Source of the DNA: Rhizobium sp. NZLR1
GTDB lineage: Bacteria; Pseudomonadota; Alphaproteobacteria; Rhizobiales; Rhizobiaceae
Assembly: GCF_017357385.1 (NCBI RefSeq)
Contig: NZ_CP071632.1
Coordinates: forward strand, 3,539,501-3,603,500
Direction of reading: 5' to 3'
DNA length: 64,000 nt
Both the position numbers and the translations under genes were made by a program. The first letter of the stretch is position 1. Each line of letters begins with the position of its first letter. The notes below the pieces were generated by a model. The model was given only the letters and a program-made list of their open reading frames with translations. It was not told where the DNA came from and searched no databases. Positions 33,725-43,744 of the stretch are shown piece by piece.

Positions 33725-36229
33725 TCACTGACTCGTCGAAACATCCCCGAGCGCAGTCCATTCCTTGATCGCGGTATTGAAGGCGTCCGTTCCCGTGCCC
33801 CCCTTTTCCATCGTCAGTAGCGCGCGGCGACCGTTGCGGTAGGTGACTGGGATATCGATCCAGCTACGGGTCGCCATCAGATCGAGATTGGCCTTGCGCG
33901 CATCGGGATAGTCGTTGAGCGCGATCATGTGGAAATCGTCGGTGATCTTGGCCGGAACCGCGATCAGCGCGTCGCCGCGGTCCTGCTCTGTGCGCTTCAT
34001 CGAGATGCGCTGGACGCTGTCGATGCTGCCGCCTTCGAAATTCGGCGGCACCGAGAAAACGATCTCGACCAGATGACTTGCCGGCAGCGACGGATCGGAA
34101 TTGCGTTTGAAAGTGACGAGTGCCGAGAGATTGCGTTCCGGCACGGTGACGTTGCCTTGTACCGTCGCCTCCTGGCGGCCGTCCTGACCGGCCTCGTGCT
34201 GCACACTCCAGACGACGGATCCCTCGATCGCGGTTGGCGAGCTTTGGCCGATACGTTCCTCATAGAGGAACATCTTTTGCGACGAACCGACGGGGGCGGT
34301 CTGCTGCGGAGATGCCGCCGGGCCGTTCGGCGTCAGCGTTTCGGCTGGTGCGACATCGCCCTGGGCGCTGGCAGGCGGCGTATCGGCTGCAGCGACATTC
34401 TGTTCGGCGACCGATTTTCCTTCCGCGGTCGGCGTTCCCGGCACCGTCGCCGGTCCGCTGTCGACCTCGGTTCCATCCATCAGCAGCCGCTGAGTGAATT
34501 TCGAATTGGCCACGGCGCCGTCATTGTTCAATGACGCCACCTGCGGGTTCGGCTGGGCCGGCGCCACTGGGGTATTCTGTGCTCCTGGCGTGGTCGGCTG
34601 AGCTGGCGCCACCGCGCCCGGCTGGGCAGGCGTCGCGGAGTTAGCCGGCGGCGGCGTCTCGTTCTTGGTCGCCTGCGACGGTGCCGAACTGACGAGCCCG
34701 TCGACCATCGCCACCAGCGCCTCTCTGTTCATCCAGCCGGCATAGGCGCCGCCACCAATCAAGATGAGTGCGAAGATGAGTGTGATCACGGTGCCGATGC
34801 CGAAGCGGCGGCGCTTCGGCTCCATCCGGAAATTCTTGCCCTGCAGCTTGGAAGCGACGATCCGATCGATGTCCATCGCCGGATTGGCGTCATCATCGTC
34901 AGTGGCGACCGAGCCGCGGCGGTCGTAGCCGCGCAGCGCCTTCGCCTCGCGCCATTCCTCGCTCGGCGCGCCGCTTGCAGGCGCCGGCTTGCCGTTGTGC
35001 ACTTCCGCGAAGATATCGACATCGTCGAAATGCGAGGCCACCGGCGTCTTCTTGCTGCTGCCGGCGTCGATCGGCGGCAGATCGTCGAAGGCTGCGGTCT
35101 CCCAGGAGAAACTTTCCTTGGCCGTCGGCATGACGGCCGCAGGCGCGACTTTTTCGAGGCTCGAAATCACCTCTTCGAAGGCGCGTGCCGAGACGTCGGC
35201 GGTGACTGGCGCCGTTTCCGAATATTGCCGGAGTTCCTCTTGCGCCCATTCGGTCTCGGCATCCTTCGGCGCCGGAGCCGGCGTTTCGGCGGCGGGCTCG
35301 CTCCAGACGGGATCGAAATGCGCTGCGGCATCGGCCTGCAGCGGCTCCTCGCGGCTGTGCTCGACGAATTCCTGCGGACGATCGAACTCTGCAACCGGCT
35401 CCACCAGCCGATGGGCAGCATGGTCTAGGCCGCGCGCGACGCGTTGGGAGGCGTCGATAGGCTCGTACGCCTTCTCGGCAGCCGGCTCCTCGCTTTCCAC
35501 CGTCGCCGGTTCGGCCGCGAGTTCTTCGGCCTCTGCGGGATGCTGCTCGTCGGGATGATATTCGCCGGATTCCTCGTTGCGATTCTCGGCAGGCGGCTCC
35601 CAGCGCTCATCATCTGCAGGCCAAGCCTCCGCAGCGATGTCGCGCCCCTCGCTGGAATGCCATTCCTCGGCCGGCGCTTCCTCTTCATGCGAGGGATGCC
35701 AGTATGTTTCGGCAGGAACGGGTGTCTCTGCCTGCGCGGGAGCGGTGGCCTCGGCCGCAACAGACGTCTCCGGGAGGCTGCGCGCTTGCTCGGAGAGAGG
35801 TTCCTCGTCCGCCAGCTTTTCCTGGGGCTCCTGCGGCGCGGCTGCCTCCAGGTGATCCGGCTCGTCGGCGGGCTCAACCGCCTGCGGTTCCGCAGAGGCT
35901 TCGTAGGTCGGCTCTTCGACGACAGGCGCAGGTGTTGGTTCGCTTTCGTCGTGAACCGTTTGTTCTTCCGAAGATTCCGGCGCGGGGACCGCGGCAACCG
36001 CCGCCTCGAGCGGCAGCGCTTCGGAGTGTTCGCCTTCCACTTCGCGGATGGCGGCCTCGAGTTTTTCGAGCTGGCGTTGCAGCATGGCTTCCGGCGGACG
36101 CGGCTTCATGTTCTCGAGCTGCCGCTGCACTGCGCCGCGGGCACGTTCGTAGACTTTCACCCGCATCTCGGGGGTATTTTCAGCCAGGCCGTCGACGGCC
36201 CGCCGAATAACTGCAATAAAATCCGCCAT
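33725..36229 (-). CDS. Large acidic Ala/Glu/Pro-rich single-pass membrane protein, unknown function
   Basis: 834 residues in three parts. Residues 1-65 form a conserved-looking helical head (MADFIAVIRRAVDGLAENT; ARGAVQRQLENMKPRPPEA). Residues about 70-420 are low-complexity acidic sequence rich in Glu, Ala and Pro. A basic stretch (FRMEPKRRRFGIG) precedes the only transmembrane helix (TVITLIFALILIGGGAYAGW, about 490-510). After a Pro/Ala linker, a folded C-terminal domain of about 200 residues follows (VVWSVQHEAGQDGRQEATVQ; ATRSWIDIPVTYRNGRRALL), probably periplasmic. It lies between rpoH and purA. Architecture recalls envelope or polarity scaffolds with long disordered cytoplasmic regions, but that is only analogy. 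Confidence 0.8.
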   Translation of the reverse strand: MADFIAVIRRAVDGLAENTPEMRVKVYERARGAVQRQLENMKPRPPEAMLQRQLEKLEAAIREVEGEHSEALPLEAAVAAVPAPESSEEQTVHDESEPTPAPVVEEPTYEASAEPQAVEPADEPDHLEAAAPQEPQEKLADEEPLSEQARSLPETSVAAEATAPAQAETPVPAETYWHPSHEEEAPAEEWHSSEGRDIAAEAWPADDERWEPPAENRNEESGEYHPDEQHPAEAEELAAEPATVESEEPAAEKAYEPIDASQRVARGLDHAAHRLVEPVAEFDRPQEFVEHSREEPLQADAAAHFDPVWSEPAAETPAPAPKDAETEWAQEELRQYSETAPVTADVSARAFEEVISSLEKVAPAAVMPTAKESFSWETAAFDDLPPIDAGSSKKTPVASHFDDVDIFAEVHNGKPAPASGAPSEEWREAKALRGYDRRGSVATDDDDANPAMDIDRIVASKLQGKNFRMEPKRRRFGIGTVITLIFALILIGGGAYAGWMNREALVAMVDGLVSSAPSQATKNETPPPANSATPAQPGAVAPAQPTTPGAQNTPVAPAQPNPQVASLNNDGAVANSKFTQRLLMDGTEVDSGPATVPGTPTAEGKSVAEQNVAAADTPPASAQGDVAPAETLTPNGPAASPQQTAPVGSSQKMFLYEERIGQSSPTAIEGSVVWSVQHEAGQDGRQEATVQGNVTVPERNLSALVTFKRNSDPSLPASHLVEIVFSVPPNFEGGSIDSVQRISMKRTEQDRGDALIAVPAKITDDFHMIALNDYPDARKANLDLMATRSWIDIPVTYRNGRRALLTMEKGGTGTDAFNTAIKEWTALGDVSTSQ

Positions 36230-36289
36230 CAGTACTTTCTCAAGAAGTCCGGCACCCTACCGAACTATCCTCCACAGTGACCCGTGAGC

Positions 36290-37588
36290 TTAATCCTCAA
36301 ACGGATCGGTCACAAGTATCGTGTCATCCCGCTCCGGGCTCGTGGAAAGGAGCGCGACGGGCGCCCCGATCAGTTCCTCGACCTGGCGAACATATTTGAT
36401 CGCCTGCGCCGGCAGATCCGCCCAACTACGGGCGCCGACGGTCGATTCTTTCCACCCCTCCAGCGTGATGTAGATCGGTTCGACCCTAGCTTGCGCTCCC
36501 TGGCTTGCCGGAAGATGATCAATCTGTTCGCCGTCGAGCATGTAGCCGACGCAGATCTTCAATTCCTCGAGGCCGTCGAGCACGTCGAGCTTAGTCAGCG
36601 CGATACCCGTGATGCCGTTGGTGGCGATCGATTGGCGCACGAGTGCGGCATCGAACCAGCCGCAGCGCCGCTTGCGCCCGGTCACCACGCCGAACTCATG
36701 ACCTTTTTCGCCAAGGAACTCACCGATGGCGTCCTTCAGCTCGGTCGGAAACGGACCTTCGCCGACGCGCGTCGTATAGGCCTTGGTGATGCCAAGAATA
36801 TAGCCGAGCGAGCCCGGTCCCATGCCGGAACCGGCCGCGGCCTGGCCGGCCACGGTGTTAGACGAGGTCACGAAAGGATAGGTGCCGTGATCGATATCGA
36901 GCAGGGTGCCCTGCGCGCCCTCGAAGAGGATACGGGAGCCCTTGCGGCGCTCCTTGTCGAGGAAGAGCCAGACGGTATCACGGAACGGCAGCACCCGATC
37001 GGCGACCGAGGTCAGTTCATCCATGATCGTCTGGTGGCTGACTTCGGCGACGCCGAGGCCGCGGCGAAGCGCATTGTGATGCGTCAGAATACGGTCGACC
37101 TTGCCGGCAAGACTGTCGAGATCGGCAAGATCCATCACCCGGATGGCGCGGCGGCCGACCTTGTCTTCATAGGCCGGACCGATGCCGCGGCGTGTCGTGC
37201 CGATCTTGGTGCCGCTGTTAGATGCCGCATCCTCGCGCATCGCATCGAGCTCGCGGTGCAGCGACAAGATGAGCGTCGCATTGTCGGCAATGCGCAGATT
37301 ATCAGGCGTCACCGTCACGCCCTGGGCCTCCAGTCGACCGATCTCGGCGATCAGCGCATGCGGGTCGACGACGACGCCGTTGCCGATCACCGCCATCTTG
37401 CCCGGGCGCACGACACCGGACGGCAGCAGCGACAGCTTGTAGCTCGTGCCGTCGATGACGAGCGTGTGGCCGGCATTGTGTCCGCCCTGATAGCGCACGA
37501 CAATATCCGCACGCTCCGAAAGCCAGTCGACAATTTTGCCCTTGCCCTCGTCACCCCATTGCGAACCGACCACGACTACGTTCGTCAT
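36290..37588 (-). CDS. purA: Adenylosuccinate synthetase PurA
   Basis: Joins IMP and aspartate with GTP to make adenylosuccinate, the first committed step to AMP. 432 residues, the normal length. Motifs: [20 protein letters not shown] (P-loop and catalytic Asp), [55 protein letters not shown] and EYMLDGE-like end. Start at 37588 ([12 protein letters not shown]) has AGGAAGAG upstream. Divergent from the EamA gene. Confidence 0.97.
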   Translation of the reverse strand: MTNVVVVGSQWGDEGKGKIVDWLSERADIVVRYQGGHNAGHTLVIDGTSYKLSLLPSGVVRPGKMAVIGNGVVVDPHALIAEIGRLEAQGVTVTPDNLRIADNATLILSLHRELDAMREDAASNSGTKIGTTRRGIGPAYEDKVGRRAIRVMDLADLDSLAGKVDRILTHHNALRRGLGVAEVSHQTIMDELTSVADRVLPFRDTVWLFLDKERRKGSRILFEGAQGTLLDIDHGTYPFVTSSNTVAGQAAAGSGMGPGSLGYILGITKAYTTRVGEGPFPTELKDAIGEFLGEKGHEFGVVTGRKRRCGWFDAALVRQSIATNGITGIALTKLDVLDGLEELKICVGYMLDGEQIDHLPASQGAQARVEPIYITLEGWKESTVGARSWADLPAQAIKYVRQVEELIGAPVALLSTSPERDDTILVTDPFED

Positions 37589-37764
37589 CCAACTCTTCCT
37601 GTTACCGGCGGAAAACCGCACACCTGCTCAAACCCGCGCATCTATAAAGCTTTGTTTTTGGGAAAGCGACCCTGTTGTCACAGGTGATTGGGCTTTTTAC
37701 GTGACAAATCAGCAGCCGGCAGGTTATTGCCCGTCACAAAACGCCGCGCGGCGATCGCGGAAAG

Positions 37765-38697
37765 ATGGGAAGAACGCTTTTGCAAGCCAGGGCCTACATC
37801 TGCCTCGTTATCGCCACCCTCTGCTGGGGCGGCAACTCCGTCGCCGGCAAGCTCGCACTCGGGCATATCAGCCCGATGATGCTGACCTTCCTGCGCTGGT
37901 TTATCGCCGTGGCGCTGATCGCCCTGATCTCGGTGCCCCAGCTCAAGAGGGACTGGCCGGTGGTCAGGAAGAACCTGCCGTTGCTCTTTTTCTACGGCGT
38001 CATCGGCTACACGCTTTTCAACGCCATGCTTTATTCGGCCGTGCAATATACGACGGCAATCAATGTCGCCATCGAGCAGGCCGGCATCCCGATGCTGATC
38101 TTCCTGCTGAATTTCATGTTCTTCCGCACTGGCATTTCGCTGGCCCAATGTCTCGGCTTCGGCTTGACGCTGATCGGCGTCGCTCTGACCGCCGCTCATG
38201 GCGACCTGACAACGCTGCTGCAATTAAGCCTCAACCGCGGTGATGGGCTGATGCTGATCGCCATTGCCGCCTATTCGGTCTACACGATCTTCCTGCGCTG
38301 GAAACCGCCGCTCGACTGGCGCACGCTGATGGCGATCCCGGCATTTGCAGCCATGCTGACCTCGGTGCCGCTGCTCCTTTGGGAAGCCGGCCGCGATGCC
38401 GCGCAATGGCCGGACCATGCTGGCTGGATCATCACGCTCTACACGGCGATCTTTCCCTCGCTGGTGGCGCAGATCCTCTATATCAAGGGTGTCGTGGCTA
38501 TCGGCGCCAACAGGGCCGGCCTGTTCATCAATCTCGTGCCGGTGTTCGGAACGCTGCTCTCCGTCGTCCTGATCGGCGAGACGCTGCAGTCCTTCCATGT
38601 GATCGCGCTGGTGTTGACCTTGGGCGGCATCGCGATCGCCGAAAAAGGCCGGCCGAAAGCTTCGGCCGCGACTGTTCCCGCCTCACCGGTGGATTGA
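37765..38697 (+). CDS. EamA/DMT-family metabolite exporter
   Basis: Inner-membrane protein of 310 residues with ten predicted helices in two EamA repeats. The first begins YICLVIATLCWGGNSVAGKL; the second has ALMAIAAYSVYTIFLRW-like sequence and ends VFGTLLSVVLIGETLQSFHV. Family members export amino acids or other small metabolites; this substrate is unknown. Divergent from purA, and followed directly by repeat copy E. Confidence 0.88.
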   Translation: MGRTLLQARAYICLVIATLCWGGNSVAGKLALGHISPMMLTFLRWFIAVALIALISVPQLKRDWPVVRKNLPLLFFYGVIGYTLFNAMLYSAVQYTTAINVAIEQAGIPMLIFLLNFMFFRTGISLAQCLGFGLTLIGVALTAAHGDLTTLLQLSLNRGDGLMLIAIAAYSVYTIFLRWKPPLDWRTLMAIPAFAAMLTSVPLLLWEAGRDAAQWPDHAGWIITLYTAIFPSLVAQILYIKGVVAIGANRAGLFINLVPVFGTLLSVVLIGETLQSFHVIALVLTLGGIAIAEKGRPKASAATVPASPVD

Positions 38698-38776
38698 TGC
38701 ATGTCAGGAAGTGCGCGGCGGTTCAACAAAAGAACCAAAGCGCCTCGGATGAATCAAGTTTGACGCGACGCGCATT
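38698..38776. repeat. Dispersed intergenic repeat, copy E
   Basis: Begins GCATGTCAGGAAGTGCGCGG with CGGTTCAACAAAAG and a tail AAGTTTGACGCGACGCGC like that of copy D. The first bases follow the exporter stop directly, and the element ends just before the convergent GNAT gene stop. Confidence 0.6.
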
Positions 38777-38779
38777 GGT

Positions 38780-39628
38780 CTATCCAAGCTCCAGAGTCGT
38801 CACGCCGAAGACATGCTTTAGTGGGATGGCCGGCGCCGGCCCGCGATACATGCGTGTCGTCTCGAACACCGGTTGAAGGCCGAGGCTTTCGGCAAGCGCG
38901 ACCGCCTCGTGGTTCTCCGCGGGGATATCGATGAAGATCGAAGCCCCCTTCGCCTCGGGGATCAATTCGGCAAGCAGTGCTGCGGCGCTGTCGGCATCAT
39001 TGGCAAAAAGCGGGCCGATCTTGTAGCCCTCGTAGCAGCGGCGGATCGTGCCGTAACCGCGGATCTTGCCGCTTTTGCGTACCACTACTGAGCGGCGACC
39101 CTTGCGACCGGTGCACCAGGCCGCGAGGAAGGCATCGCGCGGCTGCGGAAAGATCGCCGAATCATAACGCTGCAGGCCTTCCAGGCGCGAATCCAGCACC
39201 GGCTGCGCGGCAAGCGTCGAGACCGGCAAGGAGGTGACGACGCCGCCGTAGCGAAGGGTGGAGTAGGCGGGTTCGAAGCCGGCCTTGCGGTAGTTATCCT
39301 GCTGTGCGGCGACGCCGTCAAGGCCGATCGTGCGATCGTGTGCGCTGGCGATGCCCGCCTCCCAGATCGTCCTGCCATAACCCTTGCCGCGGAAATCGGG
39401 ATGAACGATGTAGAGGCCGAGGAAGGCGAAACTCTCGCCATATTTGACGACCGAGATCGAACCGACGGGGACTTCACCGATGGCGCCGACGAAGAATCCG
39501 GACGAATCGGCCTCCATGAATGCAAGCGAATCATCGAGGCCTGGGTTCCAGCCCTCCTGACGCGCCCATTCGAGCACGAGTTCCAGTTCGCCGGGCCGCA
39601 TCGAACGAACGGCAAATTCCGAATTCAT
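38780..39628 (-). CDS. GNAT N-acetyltransferase with C-terminal Acetyltransf_18 domain
   Basis: 282 residues. The N-terminal GNAT domain has VPVGSISVVKYGESFAFLGL, then the acetyl-CoA motif HPDFRGKGYGRTIWEAGIA. The second half (from about 140) matches the Acetyltransf_18 type: CTGRKGRRSVVVRKSGKIRG and YKIGPLFANDADSAAALL. The combination resembles YitH-like acetyltransferases of unknown substrate. The ATG overlaps the stop of a 61-codon upstream frame by 4 bases. Confidence 0.88.
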   Translation of the reverse strand: MNSEFAVRSMRPGELELVLEWARQEGWNPGLDDSLAFMEADSSGFFVGAIGEVPVGSISVVKYGESFAFLGLYIVHPDFRGKGYGRTIWEAGIASAHDRTIGLDGVAAQQDNYRKAGFEPAYSTLRYGGVVTSLPVSTLAAQPVLDSRLEGLQRYDSAIFPQPRDAFLAAWCTGRKGRRSVVVRKSGKIRGYGTIRRCYEGYKIGPLFANDADSAAALLAELIPEAKGASIFIDIPAENHEAVALAESLGLQPVFETTRMYRGPAPAIPLKHVFGVTTLELG

Positions 39629-39810
39629 GCGACTTTCCCAGATTGCATGTCCCGCAAGTCCATCCCGGCAATGTCAAAGTAATTGTCAGGTCCCCGACTC
39701 CCCGATTGCACCTGCGAATGATGGAGAGCCGCGTTGATGGACGTGACGACGCGTATAATCATTTTTCGAGGCAATGCAGAAAGCTTGGTTTCCGCATTAC
39801 CATGAAACAA
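39625..39810 (-). CDS. Possible small protein translationally coupled to the GNAT gene
   Basis: 61 residues from the ATG at 39810 (MFHGNAETKLSALPRKM), ending SGPDNYFDIAGMDLRDMQ-like residues and SGKVA. Its TGA overlaps the GNAT start ATG (ATGA), the usual sign of coupling, and composition is protein-like. No ribosome site is obvious at 39810; the start may be Met17 (MIIRVVTSINAALHH). No family recognised. It could also be chance, as ATGA overlaps do occur randomly. Confidence 0.4.
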   Translation of the reverse strand: MFHGNAETKLSALPRKMIIRVVTSINAALHHSQVQSGSRGPDNYFDIAGMDLRDMQSGKVA

Positions 39811-40000
39811 TGCCGATGCAAGCTCAAGAAAATTACTTGCGCGCCAATTATCCTCCTGCGAGCGCGAATAAAACGCCGCGCCGAAAAGATATCGCCTGGC
39901 CGTTCCGAAAAAGAGAAAAGCATTTCGGCCGAAATCACTTCCGCAAGCCGGGAAAACCGCTGTTGAAACCGGGCGCGGCGGCGGTCGCCGCGCCGACGGA
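39811..40000. other. Gene-free stretch between the small ORF and the GGDEF/EAL gene
   Basis: About 190 bases, AT-richer on the right of the GNAT block. A strong SD-like AGGAGG on the minus strand (near 39858) precedes only a four-codon frame. No terminator or repeat recognised. Confidence 0.3.
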
Positions 40001-41827
40001 TCACCGGGCCGTTCCGCTCATCACGGTCTTCTGCTTTTCGATCCCGCTCGCCATCGGCGAGAAAAGACGCGCTGTCTCGGCCGCCGGTGCGGGATAACCA
40101 AACGCGTAACCCTGCAGGCCATCACAGCCGAGTTGCGCCAACACGACGGCATGCGCCTCGGTCTCGATGCCCTCGGCGATCACCTCGACGTCGAGCGCCT
40201 TGGCGATTTCCACGATCGAACCCACCACGCGCCGCTGCTCGGCGGAGCTGACAACCTCGGCGATGAGCTGCCGGTCGATCTTCAACCGTTTCGGCCGCAG
40301 CTTAACGAGACCGATGAGCGAGGCATGGCCCGATCCGAAATCATCGATCTCGATGTCGATACCCATCTGTTTGATATCGCCGATATGATCGAGCAGTCTT
40401 TCGTCGCTGTCGTCGAGGAAAATCGTCTCGACCAGTTCGAAGACGATCGCGGCGGGCGGAATATCGAGCTTCCTCAGCTTGCCGAGCAATGTCGGATCGG
40501 CAAGGCGCGACCCCGAGATGTTGACGGCGATGCGTGGAACCGCAAGGCCGCGAGACAGCCAGGACAGCCGGTCTTCGAGAACGCTCTTGAGGATCGCCGC
40601 ATCGATCTCCGCCGCAAGCCCGTGCTCGTCGGCGATCTTCAGGAAAATCCCTGGGGCGAGCACGCCCTTGTCGGGATGTTTCCAGCGCGCCAGCGCCTCA
40701 AAGCCGATGACTTCCCGGGTCCGGGCGTCAAGCTGCACCTGATAGTAGGGAACGATCTCGCCGCGCTCCAGCCCCAGCTTGAGCTCTTCGGCGAGGCGGC
40801 GCTTGGCGCGCAGATCCTCCTGTAGTTGCCGCGTGAAGAATTCGACGCGGTTGCGCCCGAGCTTCTTCGCCTGGTAGAGCGCCAGATCGGATTCGGCAAG
40901 CAGGTTGCGCGCCCGCCGATCGCCGCTCCAGGAAACACCGATCGAGGCGCCGGATTGCAGCATCTCGTGGCCGAAGCGGATCTTCTTGCGCAGCCGACGC
41001 TGAAGATCCTCGGTGATCAGCTTCAGCTCAGTGAGATCGCTGAAATTGACCAGTACGATGACGAATTCATCACCGCCAACGCGGGCGACCATGCCATTTG
41101 CGGGAATGGCGGCGGTGATGCGAAGCGCTGCGGCCCTGAGCACGGCGTCGCCTGCCGCATGGCCGTGACTGTCATTGATCTGCTTGAACTGGTCGAGGTC
41201 GAGATGCAGGACGCCAAGCGTCGTGATGCTCTTGTCAACCGGCAGTTCGGTGAGCCGCTTGTCGAGAAGCCGCCGGTTCGGCAAGCCAGTGAGATAATCG
41301 TGATCGGCGACGTGCTCGATGCGCGCATTGCTTTCCTCGAGCGCCACCGCCTTCGCCTCGGCCACCATTTTCTGTCGCGCGAGCTCGGCATTGAGCACTA
41401 TGTCGGCAGTCACATCCCATTCGGCGCCGATGAACGAGGGAAGCCCCTCTGCATCCACATAGAAATGCGCGCGTGAACGCAGATAGCGGATTTCGCCGCT
41501 CGGCAGTACGATCCGGAATTGCGAATTATAGGCGCCGCGTGTTGCAATCGCCTGGTCGAAGTCGCGTTCGGCCTGCTCACGATCGTCGGGATGGATCGCA
41601 TTCGACCATAACCATGCCGGCACGTCCCGACATGTCTCGCCGGTCTCGTAGAGACGGTGCATCTGCGCATCCCACAGGATCCCGCCCTTTGCGATGCTGT
41701 GTTCCCAGACACCGATCCGGGATGCATCGAGAGCGAGTTCGAGCCGGCGCAGAAGATCCTGGAACTCTTGTTCGGATCGTGTGGGTCTATTTTCTGGCAA
41801 CGCGGTCTCAGCCTTAGGAGCTTCCAT
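40001..41827 (-). CDS. PAS-GGDEF-EAL cyclic-di-GMP signalling protein
   Basis: 608 residues, no signal peptide or membrane helix, so cytoplasmic. PAS/PAC region about 25-145 (IGVWEHSIAKGGILWD; GEIRYLRSRAHFYVDAEG). The GGDEF domain follows a short helix, with DYLTGLPNRRLLD and intact catalytic RVGGDEFVIVL; no RxxD inhibitory site is seen before it. The EAL domain has intact GFEALARWKHPDKG, ELVETIF, EIDDFGSGHASL and EVIAEGIETEAH, so both synthesis and breakdown of cyclic di-GMP are possible. The signal sensed by PAS is unknown. Alone in its transcript as far as can be seen. Confidence 0.93.
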   Translation of the reverse strand: MEAPKAETALPENRPTRSEQEFQDLLRRLELALDASRIGVWEHSIAKGGILWDAQMHRLYETGETCRDVPAWLWSNAIHPDDREQAERDFDQAIATRGAYNSQFRIVLPSGEIRYLRSRAHFYVDAEGLPSFIGAEWDVTADIVLNAELARQKMVAEAKAVALEESNARIEHVADHDYLTGLPNRRLLDKRLTELPVDKSITTLGVLHLDLDQFKQINDSHGHAAGDAVLRAAALRITAAIPANGMVARVGGDEFVIVLVNFSDLTELKLITEDLQRRLRKKIRFGHEMLQSGASIGVSWSGDRRARNLLAESDLALYQAKKLGRNRVEFFTRQLQEDLRAKRRLAEELKLGLERGEIVPYYQVQLDARTREVIGFEALARWKHPDKGVLAPGIFLKIADEHGLAAEIDAAILKSVLEDRLSWLSRGLAVPRIAVNISGSRLADPTLLGKLRKLDIPPAAIVFELVETIFLDDSDERLLDHIGDIKQMGIDIEIDDFGSGHASLIGLVKLRPKRLKIDRQLIAEVVSSAEQRRVVGSIVEIAKALDVEVIAEGIETEAHAVVLAQLGCDGLQGYAFGYPAPAAETARLFSPMASGIEKQKTVMSGTAR

Positions 41828-41959
41828 AATTGCAATATGGTCTCAAGCCGGCATTAATGAAGCCTTGTGCCGATGATCGAACTAGTCACTAGGTGAACCG
41901 TCCGTTACGACTTTCCCCTTTTGGATCAGAGAACTTGCAGTCCACGGCGCCCTTCAGGA

Positions 41960-43744
41960 TCAGTGGTTGTGCCGCGGCGGTCTTTTGGCGATCTGACGAA
42001 ATTCCGCCGCTCCCTCCAGAACTGCGCCGTCGGACAACTGCGTGACCGAGCGGCGGTAGATCTGCTGCCATGGCGTCGCGTCCGCCGGCACCGGCGGAAT
42101 TCCCTCTGCCTTGCGCCGTTCGATTTCAGTCTCGTCGACCAGCATGTTGCAGCGCCCCTGATTGAAGTCGATGCAGATGACATCGCCGGTGCGAAGCCAG
42201 GCGAGGCCGCCGCCGGCAGCACTTTCCGGCGAAGCATTGAGGATCGAGGGGCTGTCGGCCGTGCCCGATTGGCGGCCATCGCCGATCGTCGGCAGGCTGC
42301 TTATGCCGCGTTTCAGCAGGTGATCCGGCGGCTGCATGTTGACGACCTCAGCCGAACCCGGCCAGCCGAGCGGCCCGGCGCCGCGGATGACAAGGATGGT
42401 ATTTTCGTCAATGTCGAGTTCAGGATCGTTGATGCGCTTGTGATAGTCCTCCGACCCGTCAAAAACCACCGCCCGGCCCTCGAAGACGCCCTCGCGCGCC
42501 GGCTCCTGAAGGTAGCGCCGGCGGAAATCCTCCGAGACGACACTCATCTTCATGATCGCGAAATCGAAGAGATTGCCCTTGAGAACAAGGAAGCCGGCTC
42601 GCTCCTTCAGCGGTTCAGCGAATGGCCGGATAACCTCGCGGTCGCGCGCCTCCTTGCCCTGCAGGTTTTCGGCCATCGTCCTGCCCGTCACCGTGCGACA
42701 GTCGCCATCGAGCTTTCCGGCCTGCAGCAATTCCCACATGATCGCCGGCGTGCCGCCGGCGCGATGAAAACGCTCGCCGAGATAGGCGCCCGCCGGTTGG
42801 ACATTGGCCAGCAGCGGGATATCGAAGCCGTGCACCTGCCAGTCGTCGGGATGAAGTTCGACGCCGGCGTGTTTCGCCATTGCCGCCAGATGCGGCTGTG
42901 CGTTGGTGGAACCGCCGATCGCCGAATTGGTGCGGATGGCATTGAGGAAAGCCTCGCGGGTCAGGATATCCGACGGCTTCAGATCCTCGAAGACGATTTC
43001 GACGGCGCGCCGCCCGGTACGATAGGCCATCTGGCCGCGTTCGCGATATGCGGCCGGAATGGCGCCGCAACCGGTCAGCGAAAGGCCGAGTGCCTCGGCA
43101 AGGGCGTTCATCGTCGAAGCCGTGCCCATCGTATTGCAGTGGCCGACTGATGGCGCTGAATCGAGCGCCGCCTGCAGGAATTCTTCCCGATCGATCTCGC
43201 CTGCCGCATATTTTCGCCGCATCCGCCAGATCACCGTGCCGGAACCCGCCAGTTCCCCCTCGTGCCAGCCGTCGAGCATCGGACCGCCGGAAAGCACGAT
43301 CGCCGGAATATCGACCGTCGACGCAGCCATGATCGCCGAAGGCGTGGTCTTGTCGCAGCCGGTCGTCAGCACGACGCCGTCGAGCGGATAGCCGTAGAGG
43401 ATTTCAACGAGGCCGAGATAGGCGAGATTGCGGTCGAGCGCAGCCGTCGGGCGCTTGCAGTTCTCGAAGATCGGATGCGTCGGAAACTCGATCGGAATGC
43501 CGCCGGCATCGCGAATGCCGTCGCGCACGCGCGTGGCAAGCTCGACATGAACCCTGTTGCAGGGCGTGAGATCGCTGCCGCTCTGGGCAATCCCGATGAT
43601 CGGCTTGCCGGATCGCAATTCTTCCGGCGTGATGCCGTAGTTCATGAAACGCTCAAGATAGAGCGCTGCCATGTCGATGTGGTCGGGATTGTCGAACCAA
43701 TCCTGGGAACGCAGGCGCCGCTTCGGAGAATGGCTGTCAGTCAC
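41960..43744 (-). CDS. xylD: D-xylonate dehydratase XylD (IlvD/Edd family)
   Basis: Iron-sulfur dehydratase that turns D-xylonate into 2-keto-3-deoxy-xylonate. 594 residues. It matches my memory of Caulobacter XylD closely over the whole length: SQDWFDNPDHIDMAALYLER at the start and ending PPRHNH. Cluster cysteines are visible in SDLTPCNRVH, LTTGCDKTTP and SVGHCNTMGTAS; the catalytic serine region is SGTADSPSILNASPESA. Its start overlaps the reductase gene upstream by 4 bases. Related arabinonate or gluconate dehydratases are alternatives, but the N-terminal motif favours xylonate. Confidence 0.88.
   Translation of the reverse strand: MTDSHSPKRRLRSQDWFDNPDHIDMAALYLERFMNYGITPEELRSGKPIIGIAQSGSDLTPCNRVHVELATRVRDGIRDAGGIPIEFPTHPIFENCKRPTAALDRNLAYLGLVEILYGYPLDGVVLTTGCDKTTPSAIMAASTVDIPAIVLSGGPMLDGWHEGELAGSGTVIWRMRRKYAAGEIDREEFLQAALDSAPSVGHCNTMGTASTMNALAEALGLSLTGCGAIPAAYRERGQMAYRTGRRAVEIVFEDLKPSDILTREAFLNAIRTNSAIGGSTNAQPHLAAMAKHAGVELHPDDWQVHGFDIPLLANVQPAGAYLGERFHRAGGTPAIMWELLQAGKLDGDCRTVTGRTMAENLQGKEARDREVIRPFAEPLKERAGFLVLKGNLFDFAIMKMSVVSEDFRRRYLQEPAREGVFEGRAVVFDGSEDYHKRINDPELDIDENTILVIRGAGPLGWPGSAEVVNMQPPDHLLKRGISSLPTIGDGRQSGTADSPSILNASPESAAGGGLAWLRTGDVICIDFNQGRCNMLVDETEIERRKAEGIPPVPADATPWQQIYRRSVTQLSDGAVLEGAAEFRQIAKRPPRHNH

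Noticed and set aside
36284..37687. 467-codon plus-strand frame over purA
   Set aside because: Antisense to purA, which is conserved over its full length.
39774..40097. 107-codon plus-strand frame before and into the GGDEF/EAL gene end
   Set aside because: Overlaps the 3' end of the EAL gene and the small coupled ORF, and has no ribosome site or family.
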